A program made the translations under genes and the position numbers. From positions 8,875-72,874 of the forward strand of contig JACZKN010000092.1 in assembly GCA_014859985.1 (NCBI GenBank): a stretch of 64,000 nucleotides of DNA. Direction: 5' to 3'. Shown piece by piece: positions 42,979 to 51,484 of this stretch. Numbering within the stretch: position 1 is the first letter of the stretch; the number at the start of each line of letters is the position of its first letter. This DNA is from Candidatus Krumholzibacteriia bacterium. GTDB taxonomy: Bacteria; Krumholzibacteriota; Krumholzibacteriia; LZORAL124-64-63. The notes beneath the pieces are model-generated. The model saw only the letters and a program-made list of their open reading frames with translations, was not told the origin of the DNA and ran no database searches.

Positions 42979-44475
42979 ATGAAACGAGTTTCCACCGATA
43001 CCAAGTGTTCCAGTTCCGCCGAGTCCAAGAAGGCCGCAAACGCGCCAGAAACGGCCTCTACGGGCGATTCCGCGCGTTCCGAGTCTCCTGTGATCCTGCC
43101 CGGAAAACTGGAACACTGGAACATCGACCGGCTCCGCCCCTACGAGCGGAACCCGCGCACGCACAGCCCCGAGCAGATCACCAAGATCGCCGCCAGCCTC
43201 CTCGAGTTCGGCTGGACCAACCCGATCCTGGTCGACGGCGAGGCGGGCATCATCGCGGGTCATGGCCGGCTCCTGGCCGCCCGCGAGCTGGACATGACCA
43301 CGGTCCCGGTGATTGAACTCACCCACCTGACCGAGGCCCAGAAGCGAGCCTACGTCATCGCCGACAATCGGCTTGCCCTGGACGCCGGCTGGGACGAGGA
43401 CCTGCTGGCCGAGGAACTGAAGGCCCTCGAGGACCTCGACTTCAACCTCGAGCTGACCGGCTTTGATCTGGACGAGCTGCACGACCTCCTGGACGACGAG
43501 ACCGTCGAGGATGCCCCGGCCCCGGAGCCTCCCGAGGAACCCACCAGCCGGCAGGGCGACCTGTGGGTCCTGGGCAACCACCGCCTGTTGTGCGGCGACA
43601 GCTGCGATCCCGCGTCGGTCGACCGTCTGCTCGGTGGCCAGAAGATCCACCTCGTGAACACCGACCCGCCGTACAACGTGAAGGTCGAACCGCGATCCAA
43701 CAACGCCATCGCCGCCGGCTTGTCCAGCTTCCCGCCGTCCACCAAAAGCGCCGTCGAGGCCTCCGATTCCCGCGGCATGCACCATCAGGGATTCGACCTC
43801 GCCCGGCACAAGACCAAATCCAAACCGACCGGCAAGATGCGCCCCAAGGACCGCCCTCTGGCCAACGACTTCGTCTCGGACGAGGCCTTCGACGAGATGC
43901 TCCTGGCCTGGTTCGGGAACATCGCCCGCGTGCTGCAGCCGGGGTGCTCGTTCTACATCTGGGGCGGCTACGCCAACTGCGCCAACTATCCCCCGGTCCT
44001 GAAGGCCTGCGGTCTGTACTTCAGCCAGGCGGTCATTTGGGTGAAAGAGCACCCCGTGCTCACCCGCAAGGACTACATGGGCAACCACGAGTGGGCGTTC
44101 TATGGCTGGCGTGAAGGGGCAGGGCACAAGTTCTACGGGCCGACCAATGCCGTCGATGTCTGGGCGGTCAAGAAGGTCAACCCCCAGAGCATGGTCCACC
44201 TGACCGAGAAGCCGGTCGAACTGGCCGTACGCGCTATCCAGTACTCGTCGAAGCCCGGTCAGAACGTGCTCGACCTGTTCGGCGGCAGCGGTTCGACCCT
44301 GATCGGTGCCGAGCAGACCGGCCGGCATGCGTTCCTCATGGAACTCGATCCCGCCTACACCGACGTGATCGTGATGCGCTGGCAGGAGGCCACCGGCCAG
44401 AAGGCCACGCTCGACGGCGACGGCCGGACGTTTGACGAGATCGCTGCCGACCGCAGGGCCGACCGGGATGAGTAG
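42979..44475 (+). CDS. ParB-like plus DNA methyltransferase fusion
   Basis: The 498-residue product joins a ParB/Srx-like domain (residues ~48-150: RLRPYERNPRTHSPEQITKI, GIIAGHGRLLAAREL) to a beta-class DNA methyltransferase. The latter has motif IV DPPYN at 229-233 and, near the C-terminus, 'VLDLFGGSGSTLIGAEQTGR' as the AdoMet site. Phage versions commonly sit beside terminase genes and may modify phage DNA before packaging or protect it from host restriction. GGGAGAG precedes the ATG. It is separate from the Mod gene of the restriction operon. Confidence 0.9.
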   Translation: MKRVSTDTKCSSSAESKKAANAPETASTGDSARSESPVILPGKLEHWNIDRLRPYERNPRTHSPEQITKIAASLLEFGWTNPILVDGEAGIIAGHGRLLAARELDMTTVPVIELTHLTEAQKRAYVIADNRLALDAGWDEDLLAEELKALEDLDFNLELTGFDLDELHDLLDDETVEDAPAPEPPEEPTSRQGDLWVLGNHRLLCGDSCDPASVDRLLGGQKIHLVNTDPPYNVKVEPRSNNAIAAGLSSFPPSTKSAVEASDSRGMHHQGFDLARHKTKSKPTGKMRPKDRPLANDFVSDEAFDEMLLAWFGNIARVLQPGCSFYIWGGYANCANYPPVLKACGLYFSQAVIWVKEHPVLTRKDYMGNHEWAFYGWREGAGHKFYGPTNAVDVWAVKKVNPQSMVHLTEKPVELAVRAIQYSSKPGQNVLDLFGGSGSTLIGAEQTGRHAFLMELDPAYTDVIVMRWQEATGQKATLDGDGRTFDEIAADRRADRDE

Positions 44476-44478
44476 GCG

Positions 44479-45042
44479 GTGGCCAGGGGAGCAAAGAAGG
44501 AGCTGATCTCGCAGCGCGAGTACGCCCGCAGGCGCGGCTTGACCCACGTCGCGGTTCAGCGTGCCGTGAAGGCAGGCCGGATCTCGACCGTGAATGGGAA
44601 GATCGACCCTGCGCTCGCCGACCAGCAGTGGCAGGAGAACACCGACCAGAGCAAGCCCCGCAATCGGATCACCGGTAACCCCAAGCAGACCAAGGCACCA
44701 GGTGAACCATCTGAACCCATGGACATGGGCGGAGCCGATGAAATCGTCGGAGGCTCGTCGACGGCCACCGGATATGCCAAGGCCCGCGCCGCTCGCGAGC
44801 TCTACCAGGCGCAGCTGGCGAAGCTCGAGTTGGACCGCAAGCGCGGCACCCTCGTGCGCGCCGACGAGGTGCGTCTCGGCGCATTCAACATGGCCCGCAA
44901 GGCCCGCGATCAGTTGATCGCCTTGCCCGAGCGCCTGGCCTCCGTCCTAGCTGCTACAGAGGAGCCCGCCGAGGTCCAGCGCATCCTCGAGGAAGAGATC
45001 GAGCGGATCTGCCAGGAGATCGCGGATGCAGAACGGCCGTGA
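44479..45042 (+). CDS. terminase small subunit (Nu1-like)
   Basis: The start is GTG 44,479, three bases after the methyltransferase stop. The 187-residue product opens with a winged helix-turn-helix (SQREYARRRGLTHVAVQRAV, then 'VNGKIDPALADQQW'), a disordered middle and a helical region 'ARAARELYQAQLAKLELDRK' that leads to large-subunit contact. This is the standard Nu1/terminase-small architecture. It binds packaging sites and recruits the large subunit, whose gene overlaps its end by 17 bases. Confidence 0.85.
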   Translation: MARGAKKELISQREYARRRGLTHVAVQRAVKAGRISTVNGKIDPALADQQWQENTDQSKPRNRITGNPKQTKAPGEPSEPMDMGGADEIVGGSSTATGYAKARAARELYQAQLAKLELDRKRGTLVRADEVRLGAFNMARKARDQLIALPERLASVLAATEEPAEVQRILEEEIERICQEIADAERP

Positions 45043-46876
45043 CACGTATGAGACCGCCTACCGGGCGGGCTGGCGGCCGGAGCCGCGGCTGACGGTCAGC
45101 GAGTGGGCCGACGAGCACCGCGTGCTGGGCAACCGCTCGGGCCATGCCGCGGTGCACTGGCACACCGACACGACGCCGTACCTGCGCGAGATCATGGACG
45201 CTCTGGGCCCACGGTCTCCGGCCCGCCGGGTCGTGTTCATGAAGGGTTCGCAGCTTGGCGGCACCGAGGCGGGCAACAACTGGCTCGGGTACGTGATGCA
45301 CCACGCGCCCGGGCCGATCCTCGTCTTGCGCCCCACCGTGGACGAGGCCCGGCGGTTCAGCCGGCAGCGCCTCGATCCCATGATCGCCACCACGCCCGTG
45401 CTCCACGAGCTGGTCCGCGAGGCGCGGTCCCGCGACGGCGGCAACAGCCTCCTGATCAAGGAGTTCCCCGGCGGGGTCCTATTCCTGACCGGCTCGAACT
45501 CCGCGACCGGCGTCAAGTCGATGCCGATCCGCTGGCTCTTCTGCGACGAGATCGACGAGTACCCAGGCGATGTCGACGGGCAGGGCGACCCGATCTCGCT
45601 AGCTGAGAAGCGCACCACCGGCCCCCTCTACTCGCGCCGCAAGGTGTTCCTGGTCTCGACGCCCACGGTCAAGGGCATCTCACGGATCGAGCGGGAGTTC
45701 CTCGCGTCGGACCAGCGGCGGTACTTCGTCCCCTGCCCCGAGTGCGGCCACTTCGACTGGATGCGGTGGGAGAACATCCGATGGCGTGACGACGACCCCA
45801 AGACCGCCGCCATGGCCTGCGTCCACTGCGGCGTCCTGATCGAGGAGCGCTTCAAGCCCCAGATGCTCAATCAGGGGCAATGGCGCCCCACCGCGAAGGG
45901 CAACGGCGAGACGATCGGGTTCCATCTGTCCAGCCTCTACTCGCCGCTGGGCTGGCTGCCATGGTCGGCCACCGTCGCTGAATTCGTGGAGTCCAAAGAG
46001 AACCCACTCCGGCTGAAGAACTGGGTCAACAGCGTGTTGGGCGAGACCTGGGAAGAACGCGGCGAGACCGTCGACCCGGACAGTCTGCTGGCCCGGGCGG
46101 AGCGGTACGAGGCCGAGGTGTCCACTGGCGTGGGTGTGCTCGTGGCCGCGGTCGACGTGCAGGGTGACCGCCTCGAGTGCGCCGTGAAGGGGTACGGCGC
46201 CGCTGAGGAGTCCTGGCTTGTCGCCTTCTCCCAGTTCCACGGCGATCCGGGGCGCGACCAGGTCTGGCTCGACCTCGACCGCTTCTTGCGAACCGAGTTT
46301 GCCCACGAGAGCGGCCAGAAGGTCCCGATCTCCTGCGTCGCCGTCGACAGCGGCGGTCATCACTCCGAGCAGGTCTACCGGTTCTGCCGCGCCCGGATCG
46401 ACCGGCGAGTGTTCGCCGTTCGTGGTGGCTCCGAACGGGGCAAGCCGCTCGTGGGCCGCCCGTCCGATCACAACCGCTACCGGGCGAAGCTGTTCACCCT
46501 CTGCGTCGACACCGGCAAAGAGATCGTCTACTCGCGGCTGCGCATCGGGTCACCCGGACCCGGCTACTGCCACCTGCCCGAGTGGATCGACGAGGAGTAC
46601 ATCGCCCAGCTTACCGCCGAGAAGGCCATCCGCAAATGGATCAAGAACCGCGGCACGGTGCGCGAGTGGGTCAAGACCCGCGATCGCAACGAGGCCCTCG
46701 ACCTCGAGGTCTACTGCCTGGCCGCCCTCCACATCCTGGGACCCGCCTTCGTGAAGTCCTTGCCCGAGCGCGCAGCGGCCCTGGCCAATCTGCGCGAGGT
46801 GCCTGTCGCGGCCGAGCCGGAGCCGAGCATGCCTTTGCGGCGCCCCCGGGGGTGGATCGATGGCTGGCGAGGGTAG
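45026..46876 (+). CDS. terminase large subunit (GpA family)
   Basis: At 616 residues this is a GpA-type terminase. The ATPase region has MKGSQLGGTEAGNN (Walker A variant), 'GPILVLRPTVDEARRFS' and Walker B-like LFCDEIDEYPGD. A Cys pair PCPECGHFDW and later ACVHCG form a zinc-binding insert typical of GpA. The C-terminal nuclease includes 'VAAVDVQGDRLECAV' and 'CVAVDSGGHHSEQV'. It pumps DNA into the head and cuts it. In lambda-like order the W and portal genes would follow; here they lie far to the left on the other strand. Confidence 0.92.
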   Translation: MQNGRDTYETAYRAGWRPEPRLTVSEWADEHRVLGNRSGHAAVHWHTDTTPYLREIMDALGPRSPARRVVFMKGSQLGGTEAGNNWLGYVMHHAPGPILVLRPTVDEARRFSRQRLDPMIATTPVLHELVREARSRDGGNSLLIKEFPGGVLFLTGSNSATGVKSMPIRWLFCDEIDEYPGDVDGQGDPISLAEKRTTGPLYSRRKVFLVSTPTVKGISRIEREFLASDQRRYFVPCPECGHFDWMRWENIRWRDDDPKTAAMACVHCGVLIEERFKPQMLNQGQWRPTAKGNGETIGFHLSSLYSPLGWLPWSATVAEFVESKENPLRLKNWVNSVLGETWEERGETVDPDSLLARAERYEAEVSTGVGVLVAAVDVQGDRLECAVKGYGAAEESWLVAFSQFHGDPGRDQVWLDLDRFLRTEFAHESGQKVPISCVAVDSGGHHSEQVYRFCRARIDRRVFAVRGGSERGKPLVGRPSDHNRYRAKLFTLCVDTGKEIVYSRLRIGSPGPGYCHLPEWIDEEYIAQLTAEKAIRKWIKNRGTVREWVKTRDRNEALDLEVYCLAALHILGPAFVKSLPERAAALANLREVPVAAEPEPSMPLRRPRGWIDGWRG

Positions 46877-46953
46877 CCGGGGCCGATCCCGGCCGGGAGG
46901 TGGCCTTCAGAAACGCCAGATTCTGGCCCCATTCCGCCAATCCGCGCGCGGCC

Positions 46954-46977
46954 ATAATGCACTGCGAATAATGCACT
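46954..46977. repeat. two direct copies of ATAATGCACT, 14-bp period
   Basis: ATAATGCACT occurs at 46,954-46,963 and 46,968-46,977 in the spacer after terminase. The AT-rich element upstream of a small gene run starting at 47,069 suggests an operator or promoter region. Confidence 0.4.
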
Positions 46978-47068
46978 TAACGGTCGATTCGCCTTCCCAT
47001 TCGGCCGCGAAAGCTCGTCACTGTCAGTGCGACGGGCACGGGGCCCGGCGCCCCGAAAGGAGCTCATC

Positions 47069-47335
47069 ATGACGGTCAACGAGATGATCGAACGCCTGCA
47101 GGAGGCCGCCGACGACGGGTTCGGCGAGTGCGAGGTGCGCCTCGCCTTCCAGCCCAGTTGGCCCCTGCAATTCACCGTCGCCGGGATCGCCACGCCGGAC
47201 GACGAGTCCCGCGCCCAAGGCAAACCCGACGAAGAACCCGATGACGCCGCCTCGGTGGTCTACCTCGTCGAAGGCGGCCACCCCGATGACGACTCCCCCT
47301 ACGCGCCGGCCTGGGCCTTCGCCGCGGCACAGTGA
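47069..47335 (+). CDS. small acidic phage protein, 88 aa
   Basis: ATG 47,069 follows AAAGGAG. The product starts TVNEMIERLQEAADDGFGEC, then 'EVRLAFQPSWPLQFTVAGI', and is strongly acidic at the end. The start resembles small phage proteins with an 'L..A...GDxxV' N-terminus and unknown roles. First of five short same-strand genes after terminase. Confidence 0.6.
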   Translation: MTVNEMIERLQEAADDGFGECEVRLAFQPSWPLQFTVAGIATPDDESRAQGKPDEEPDDAASVVYLVEGGHPDDDSPYAPAWAFAAAQ

Positions 47336-47348
47336 GGAGGTCGGCCCC

Positions 47349-47561
47349 ATGGCACCCAAAAACGATCGACCCGCCCGGCTCCGCTTCAGCGACGGGATGG
47401 AATTCGACCTCAGCGGCGACCTGCGGGTCGTCCACCGGCGCGACGGCTGGTACGTCGTCGGCCGGGGGATGCTCATCCCCGTCGCCGATCGCGAAGAAGG
47501 TAATCGCACGGTCGCGCAGATGACGAACGAAGGAGGCAGCGACGATGCGCTACGGACCTGA
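47349..47561 (+). CDS. small phage protein, 70 aa
   Basis: ATG 47,349 has GGAGG 10 bases upstream. The product is beta-rich (RLRFSDGMEFDLSGDLRVVH, 'DGWYVVGRGMLIPV') with no known domain. Its end overlaps the next gene by 17 bases in another frame. Confidence 0.55.
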   Translation: MAPKNDRPARLRFSDGMEFDLSGDLRVVHRRDGWYVVGRGMLIPVADREEGNRTVAQMTNEGGSDDALRT

Positions 47562-47871
47562 TGACAAGTTCTGGGTCGTGGTCGACCCGAAGCCCCACAG
47601 CACGCTCGAGGACCTCGTGTTCGAGGCCTCGTTGCGCGACCTCGATCTGCAATTCAAAGGCGGACTGCAGATCGACGAGAACCCGACCCTGTTCACCGAC
47701 CGGCAGGAGGCGCGCCTCGAGGCCTACGGACGGCTGACCGCCATGCGGGCCAGCCAGGCCATCCTGCGCGCCGGCCGCGAGAACCCGAACACCAGGATCG
47801 ACCGCGTCGAGGTCTACGGCGCGGACGGAGAGTTGGTGTTCGCGGCGGACATTCCGCGGGAGGTCGACTGA
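47545..47871 (+). CDS. small phage protein, 108 aa
   Basis: It starts MRYGPDDKFWVVVDPKPHST after GGAGG. It has a mixed alpha/beta pattern with 'RQEARLEAYGRLTAMRASQA' as a long helix and ends in an acidic strand. Unknown family; kept by its ribosome-binding site and tight spacing (one base to the next gene). Confidence 0.55.
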   Translation: MRYGPDDKFWVVVDPKPHSTLEDLVFEASLRDLDLQFKGGLQIDENPTLFTDRQEARLEAYGRLTAMRASQAILRAGRENPNTRIDRVEVYGADGELVFAADIPREVD

Positions 47872-47872
47872 C

Positions 47873-48124
47873 ATGGCAAAGACCGCGACACCCCGGTTCG
47901 GCCTGAAGGCCCATCAAGTGTTCTGGAACGAGCGGGGCAGCATCGTCTGCGCCTGCTGCCACATCCCGTACCCCGGGTCCGACACCTGGATCTGGGAGCG
48001 GTGGGAAGAGATCACGCCCGCTGACATGGCGGAGATCGACCGCCAGGGCGGGCGCGTGGCGTGCGAGGGCTGCGGCAAGGAGCCCAGCCGGATCGTGCGT
48101 CTGGACCCGAGCGAGAGGAACTGA
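47873..48124 (+). CDS. small phage zinc-finger-like protein, 83 aa
   Basis: Two Cys pairs (VCACCHIP and ACEGCGKE) about 40 residues apart form a probable zinc ribbon; between them are several Trp/Glu-rich residues. Such proteins bind nucleic acid or partner proteins. It lies in the small-gene run after terminase. Confidence 0.6.
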   Translation: MAKTATPRFGLKAHQVFWNERGSIVCACCHIPYPGSDTWIWERWEEITPADMAEIDRQGGRVACEGCGKEPSRIVRLDPSERN

Positions 48125-48127
48125 ACC

Positions 48128-48388
48128 ATGGCCAAGACCACCAAGAAGACCACCCGGGCCCGCAAGCCCGCCGCCGAGAAGCCGGCCGCCGAGGCCAAGA
48201 CCAAGGCCCCGCGCGAAGAGCTCTGCGTGTTCGCGTTCCGGCTGACCGAGGCCGAGCGCGACGCCATCCACAAGGCCGCCGGGCCGGCGAAGGCCTCGAA
48301 GTTTGCACGCAGCCTGCTGGTGGCCGCCGCGACGAAGGACGAGGCGGCGGTTCGGGCGATCATGAAGGAGGTCGTATCCGAAGCCTAG
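48128..48388 (+). CDS. small basic phage protein, 86 aa
   Basis: The N-terminal third is disordered and basic, with Lys/Ala/Pro repeats (MAKTTKKTTRARKPAAEKPA), like histone H1-type tails. The rest is an alpha-helical segment 'LTEAERDAIHKAAGPAKASKF' resembling ribbon-helix-helix or mobilisation-type proteins. DNA binding is likely. Last gene before the convergent terminator. Confidence 0.6.
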   Translation: MAKTTKKTTRARKPAAEKPAAEAKTKAPREELCVFAFRLTEAERDAIHKAAGPAKASKFARSLLVAAATKDEAAVRAIMKEVVSEA

Positions 48389-48414
48389 CTCGCTGGAACC
48401 CGTTCTGAACCGAC

Positions 48415-48438
48415 GACCTCTCGGCGAGCCGAGGGGTC
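48415..48438. terminator. convergent hairpin terminator
   Basis: A 10-bp stem (48,415-48,424 with 48,429-48,438, one G-T pair) closes a CGAG loop between the rightward small-gene run ending at 48,388 and the leftward SpoVG-like gene ending at 48,447. It could serve both directions although T runs are short. Confidence 0.6.
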
Positions 48439-48446
48439 TTCGGCAT

Positions 48447-48764
48447 TCATGTCGACTCCTCCGCCGACTTGCCCCCACTCTCATGCTCCCCGTTCACGAG
48501 CGCACGGATCTGCCCGAGGATCGCTGCCTCAAACTGCCCGGCAGTCTCACGATCGATCGGGTGATGCAGCGGGTGAGGTCGGCCATTGGTCGCGAGCTTT
48601 CGCGGGTAGGTCAGGAACAGGTGGCCGGTCGGGTCGCGGCGGATGGCGATGTCATTGAGCAGGACGCCGCCGTAGCGGCAGGAGGCGAAGGCGACCAGGC
48701 CGCTGGTAGCGTCGGGGGCCAGGCGGATCCGGACTTCGGCGATCAAGTTCTCGGCGCTCTTCAT
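48447..48764 (-). CDS. SpoVG-like DNA-binding protein
   Basis: The 105-residue product matches SpoVG: 'AEVRIRLAPDATSGLVAFAS' and 'VLLNDIAIRRDPTGHLFLTYPRK', with the conserved Asn-Asp and 'Fxx.P' segment. 'HPIDRETAGQFEAAILGQI' follows as the helix of the family. SpoVG proteins are site-specific nucleic acid binders in firmicutes; phage or plasmid copies of unknown role exist. Here it is the 3'-terminal gene of the replication module. Confidence 0.8.
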   Translation of the reverse strand: MKSAENLIAEVRIRLAPDATSGLVAFASCRYGGVLLNDIAIRRDPTGHLFLTYPRKLATNGRPHPLHHPIDRETAGQFEAAILGQIRALVNGEHESGGKSAEEST

Positions 48765-48946
48765 GACGTGACGACCTCCGGGTCAGTGACCTGAATGAGC
48801 GGATCCTCGGATTGGCTGCGTCGGTCCCGCCAGGCTCGGGCCCGGCATGCGTCCGAACAGAACCTCTTCGGTTGTCCGCGTCGCGTGTTCTGGGGTTCGA
48901 ACTCCCGCCCGCACAGGCCGCAGAACGAAATCAGAGGCCCCGGCAT
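48761..48946 (-). CDS. small zinc-finger protein, 61 aa
   Basis: Start ATG 48,946. The product has FCGLCGREFEPQNTRRGQPK, then RFCSDACRARAWRDRR, a CxxC...CxxxC zinc ribbon like those in many phage genomes. It overlaps the SpoVG-like start by 4 bases. The longer open frame upstream is low-complexity and covers the repeat region, so it is not used. Confidence 0.65.
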   Translation of the reverse strand: MPGPLISFCGLCGREFEPQNTRRGQPKRFCSDACRARAWRDRRSQSEDPLIQVTDPEVVTS

Positions 48947-49288
48947 TCCGTTCGTTTCGGTTTCAGGTGCCTGGATACCTCCTGGCCTCTCCGCTTCGCT
49001 CAGAGCGCCTCCTGGACAGCCGTCCTCGTGCAGCGACTGTACCGCCAGAGAATCGCCGCCGGCGTGGCCGGAACTACCTTCACCCCGCCTATACGCGCGC
49101 ACGCTGAAAACGGGGGGTATTTCCGTGAGGGGGGAAGATGGGGAAGGAAGGGAAGGAAGTAGAAGAGAGTGTGTCTTATAACGAGTTACATACCGAGCAT
49201 TCTTCACCTTCGTTCACCTTCCTTCACCCCGAAATCGACCTTCGAAGAGGCTTCCTTCACCTTCGTTCACCTTTCTTCACTGCTTCCT
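48947..49288. other. non-coding region with purine and pyrimidine tracts, candidate origin
   Basis: No supported gene. A GGAAG-rich purine block at about 49,130-49,165 is followed by AT-rich TCTTATAACGAG and then by the phased TTCAC repeats. Strand-asymmetric tracts plus iterons beside the primase gene fit a replication origin. Confidence 0.45.
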
Positions 49289-49293
49289 TCACC
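49204..49293. repeat. seven TTCAC repeats, mostly 10-bp phased (iteron-like)
   Basis: TTCAC starts at 49,204, 49,214, 49,224, then 49,257, 49,267, 49,277 and 49,289, so two triplets with a 10-base helical period. The larger unit CTTCACCTTCGTTCACCT is repeated in both triplets. They lie immediately beyond the primase stop, and the last copy overlaps it. Confidence 0.65.
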
Positions 49294-51484
49294 CTTCCCC
49301 CTTCGCCGAGCCTGACGATGATCCAGCCAGACGGTAGATCCGACCTGTCCGGCCGGAAGTCGCCTGTACCTGGACGACGATGTCGCCTCGCTGCTCGAGC
49401 GTGGTCACCAGACCGGAGAAGCTCTTGGCGTCGGTCTTCATCCGCTTCAGCAACACGCCATGGGGCAGCGCCCGGTCCGGAGCGGCACGCAGCTTCTGAA
49501 GGAACCGCAGGCACTCGGCATGGAACGGATTGTCCGCGACATGGGATTGGGCCATGAACAACATCCGCTTGGTCTGGTGCAGGATGAGGCGGCTGGCCCA
49601 GGACGCGGCCGTCTTGCCGATCTCGGGTCGCTCGTGGTTCTCGCTCACGGCGTAGATCAGCGCGAGTTTGCGGGCGTGCTCGCTGACTCTGCCCCAGACG
49701 GTCGTCCCTACGCTGTCGTCGGCCGCCTCCGCCCTGGCATACTCAGCCTCGGCTTCGAGCCTGGTCTCGACCAGGACGTCCGTCGCCTCGTCGGTGTGCG
49801 GAACGACACGCGGCACGGGATGCCAGTTCTCGAGGTTTCCGGTGCCGGCCCTGAAGTCCGCCCACCACTGCGCCGTCTCGAGCACGCGCTCCGGCATCGG
49901 AAGCAGCCGCGGTTCCCGCCCGGTCGAGCGGCTGCCGCACTCCAGAACGATCATCCGGGCGAAGAATCCGTTCGTCAGCATCCGCTCCGACAGCGCCTCG
50001 TAGTAGTGGTTCGGTATCGCCGTGCCGAAGACCACCAAGCAGGGCTGGTCGATGGCCCCAGGCGCGTCTCGGCCTGCCTTGCGGCGCATCGGGAAGATCG
50101 AGTTGGCCGACGAGTACATGGTCAGGAGCGTTTCCATGATGCTCTCGTACCGGGCGTCGCGCGCCTTGTTGATCGACTGGAGCATGCCGTCGATCTCGTC
50201 GGTCTGGAAAAGCATGGCCGGCTCGGTGAACAGCGCATCCTGCAGGCCCTCGCCCGAGGCGAACCGCCCGCCGATCTGACCGGACATGCCGAGCGTGTGC
50301 AGGATCTCGGCGTTGATCTTGCGCGGGCGGTCCTTACCCGCAGACGAGTGGGCAAGGCCGAGGATGTAGACGTTCGTCCTGTTGTCGCCGGGGTCACGCA
50401 CCTTGCGCCCTGCGAGCGTGGCCAGCAGCGCCAGCGCGCCGGCGAAGGCCATGGAGCTGTTCGGATACGGAGCCGTCTCCAGGCAGTAGTCCATGACCTC
50501 GGAGACGAAGCCGGGGATACGGAGGAGTTCGACCGGCAGCGGGCCGGGATCTGGCATCTCGGGCACGCTATCCTCGGGCTCGGTCGCCCCGGGATTGTCC
50601 TGCCGCCAGTGGTCTTCCACCACGGCGACGGCGACCTGGTCGGGCTCGTACCGGGCGATGCTGGTCGCGATCCGCTGGACCTCCCGGTCCTTCAGCGGCG
50701 GGCTGCAGCGGTCGAGATTGGCCCGGACCAGGGCGGCCAGGATCTCCTCCTGGCTCATCCCCACCCGGCGCATGGCCCCGCCCAGTCGCGCCAGCGTGGC
50801 GTTCCGGTGCCCGGCTGGTATATCGTTGCCACCGGCGGCCGCCGGTGCGCACGGGGGCGCCGCGGGCGCGCCCTGGGCCGCAACCGGCCGTTCCTCAGCG
50901 GGCCCGCCTGGCTCCTTGGCAAAGAGGTCCGCGCCACCTTCGACCCGGGATCCAAGCCACGCGGGGGCTTTGGGCTGATCGGCCAGTCCCACCTCGAGCG
51001 CCCGGACCCACTGATACGGCTTGCCGCCCACCACCGAGGGCGGCAGGACGATGTAGCCGCCGTTGGCCCTGGTGTCGACTTTCGGAGCGAGCCGACCGGC
51101 GGTGCTGCTCCAGCTCTTGCCCGCCGGCTGCCGGAAGATGTAGTGCCGGCCGCCGCGAGGCGTCATGGAGAGCGGGCAGTCCCCGAGGCCTTCCAGGTCG
51201 TCGCCGGGCCACGGATTGTCCGCCCCGTCGACGTCCACGACCAAGAGGCCGGCGGTCGGCATGCCGATGTTCGCATCCGGTCGAGCCGTCCACCAGGCCT
51301 CGATCTGGCCGGCGTCCGTGGTGGCGTCAAGGAACCCGTGCGGCGTCGCGGGGGCCTTCCCGCCCGGCACGCACGGAAAGACCGGGTACCCGAGTTCCGC
51401 ATACCTCAACGCTGCCTGCAGTAATGTCGTCCCGGTCTCGGTCATAGACACCCGATCGCGGTCAGAAGGGTAGGTCATCGTCAT
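49289..51484 (-). CDS. phage primase-polymerase plus DUF3987-type helicase
   Basis: The product (731 residues; alternative start at 51,445) begins with a bifunctional primase-polymerase domain: GYPVFPCVPGGKAPATPHGF, then LLVVDVDGADNP with the catalytic Asp pair, and 'GGRHYIFRQP'. A linker (~180-290) leads to a DUF3987/helicase-like ATPase half ('LALLATLAGRKVRD', Walker A-like SSAGKDRPR, 'MLFQTDEIDGML'). Together they would prime and unwind phage DNA. The first codons overlap the helicase stop by 23 bases. Confidence 0.85.
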   Translation of the reverse strand: MTMTYPSDRDRVSMTETGTTLLQAALRYAELGYPVFPCVPGGKAPATPHGFLDATTDAGQIEAWWTARPDANIGMPTAGLLVVDVDGADNPWPGDDLEGLGDCPLSMTPRGGRHYIFRQPAGKSWSSTAGRLAPKVDTRANGGYIVLPPSVVGGKPYQWVRALEVGLADQPKAPAWLGSRVEGGADLFAKEPGGPAEERPVAAQGAPAAPPCAPAAAGGNDIPAGHRNATLARLGGAMRRVGMSQEEILAALVRANLDRCSPPLKDREVQRIATSIARYEPDQVAVAVVEDHWRQDNPGATEPEDSVPEMPDPGPLPVELLRIPGFVSEVMDYCLETAPYPNSSMAFAGALALLATLAGRKVRDPGDNRTNVYILGLAHSSAGKDRPRKINAEILHTLGMSGQIGGRFASGEGLQDALFTEPAMLFQTDEIDGMLQSINKARDARYESIMETLLTMYSSANSIFPMRRKAGRDAPGAIDQPCLVVFGTAIPNHYYEALSERMLTNGFFARMIVLECGSRSTGREPRLLPMPERVLETAQWWADFRAGTGNLENWHPVPRVVPHTDEATDVLVETRLEAEAEYARAEAADDSVGTTVWGRVSEHARKLALIYAVSENHERPEIGKTAASWASRLILHQTKRMLFMAQSHVADNPFHAECLRFLQKLRAAPDRALPHGVLLKRMKTDAKSFSGLVTTLEQRGDIVVQVQATSGRTGRIYRLAGSSSGSAKGEG

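Noticed and set aside
41886..46876. Second independent prophage
   Set aside because: It lacks capsid, portal and tail genes, which occur once on the left; terminase occurs only here. One split prophage is simpler.
48947..49207. Extension of the small zinc-finger protein up to 49,207
   Set aside because: Low-complexity translation of purine and pyrimidine tracts; the conserved zinc ribbon starts at 48,946.
49204..49293. CRISPR-like array
   Set aside because: Units are 5-18 bases with 10-base period and no spacers of constant length; iteron-like rather than CRISPR.
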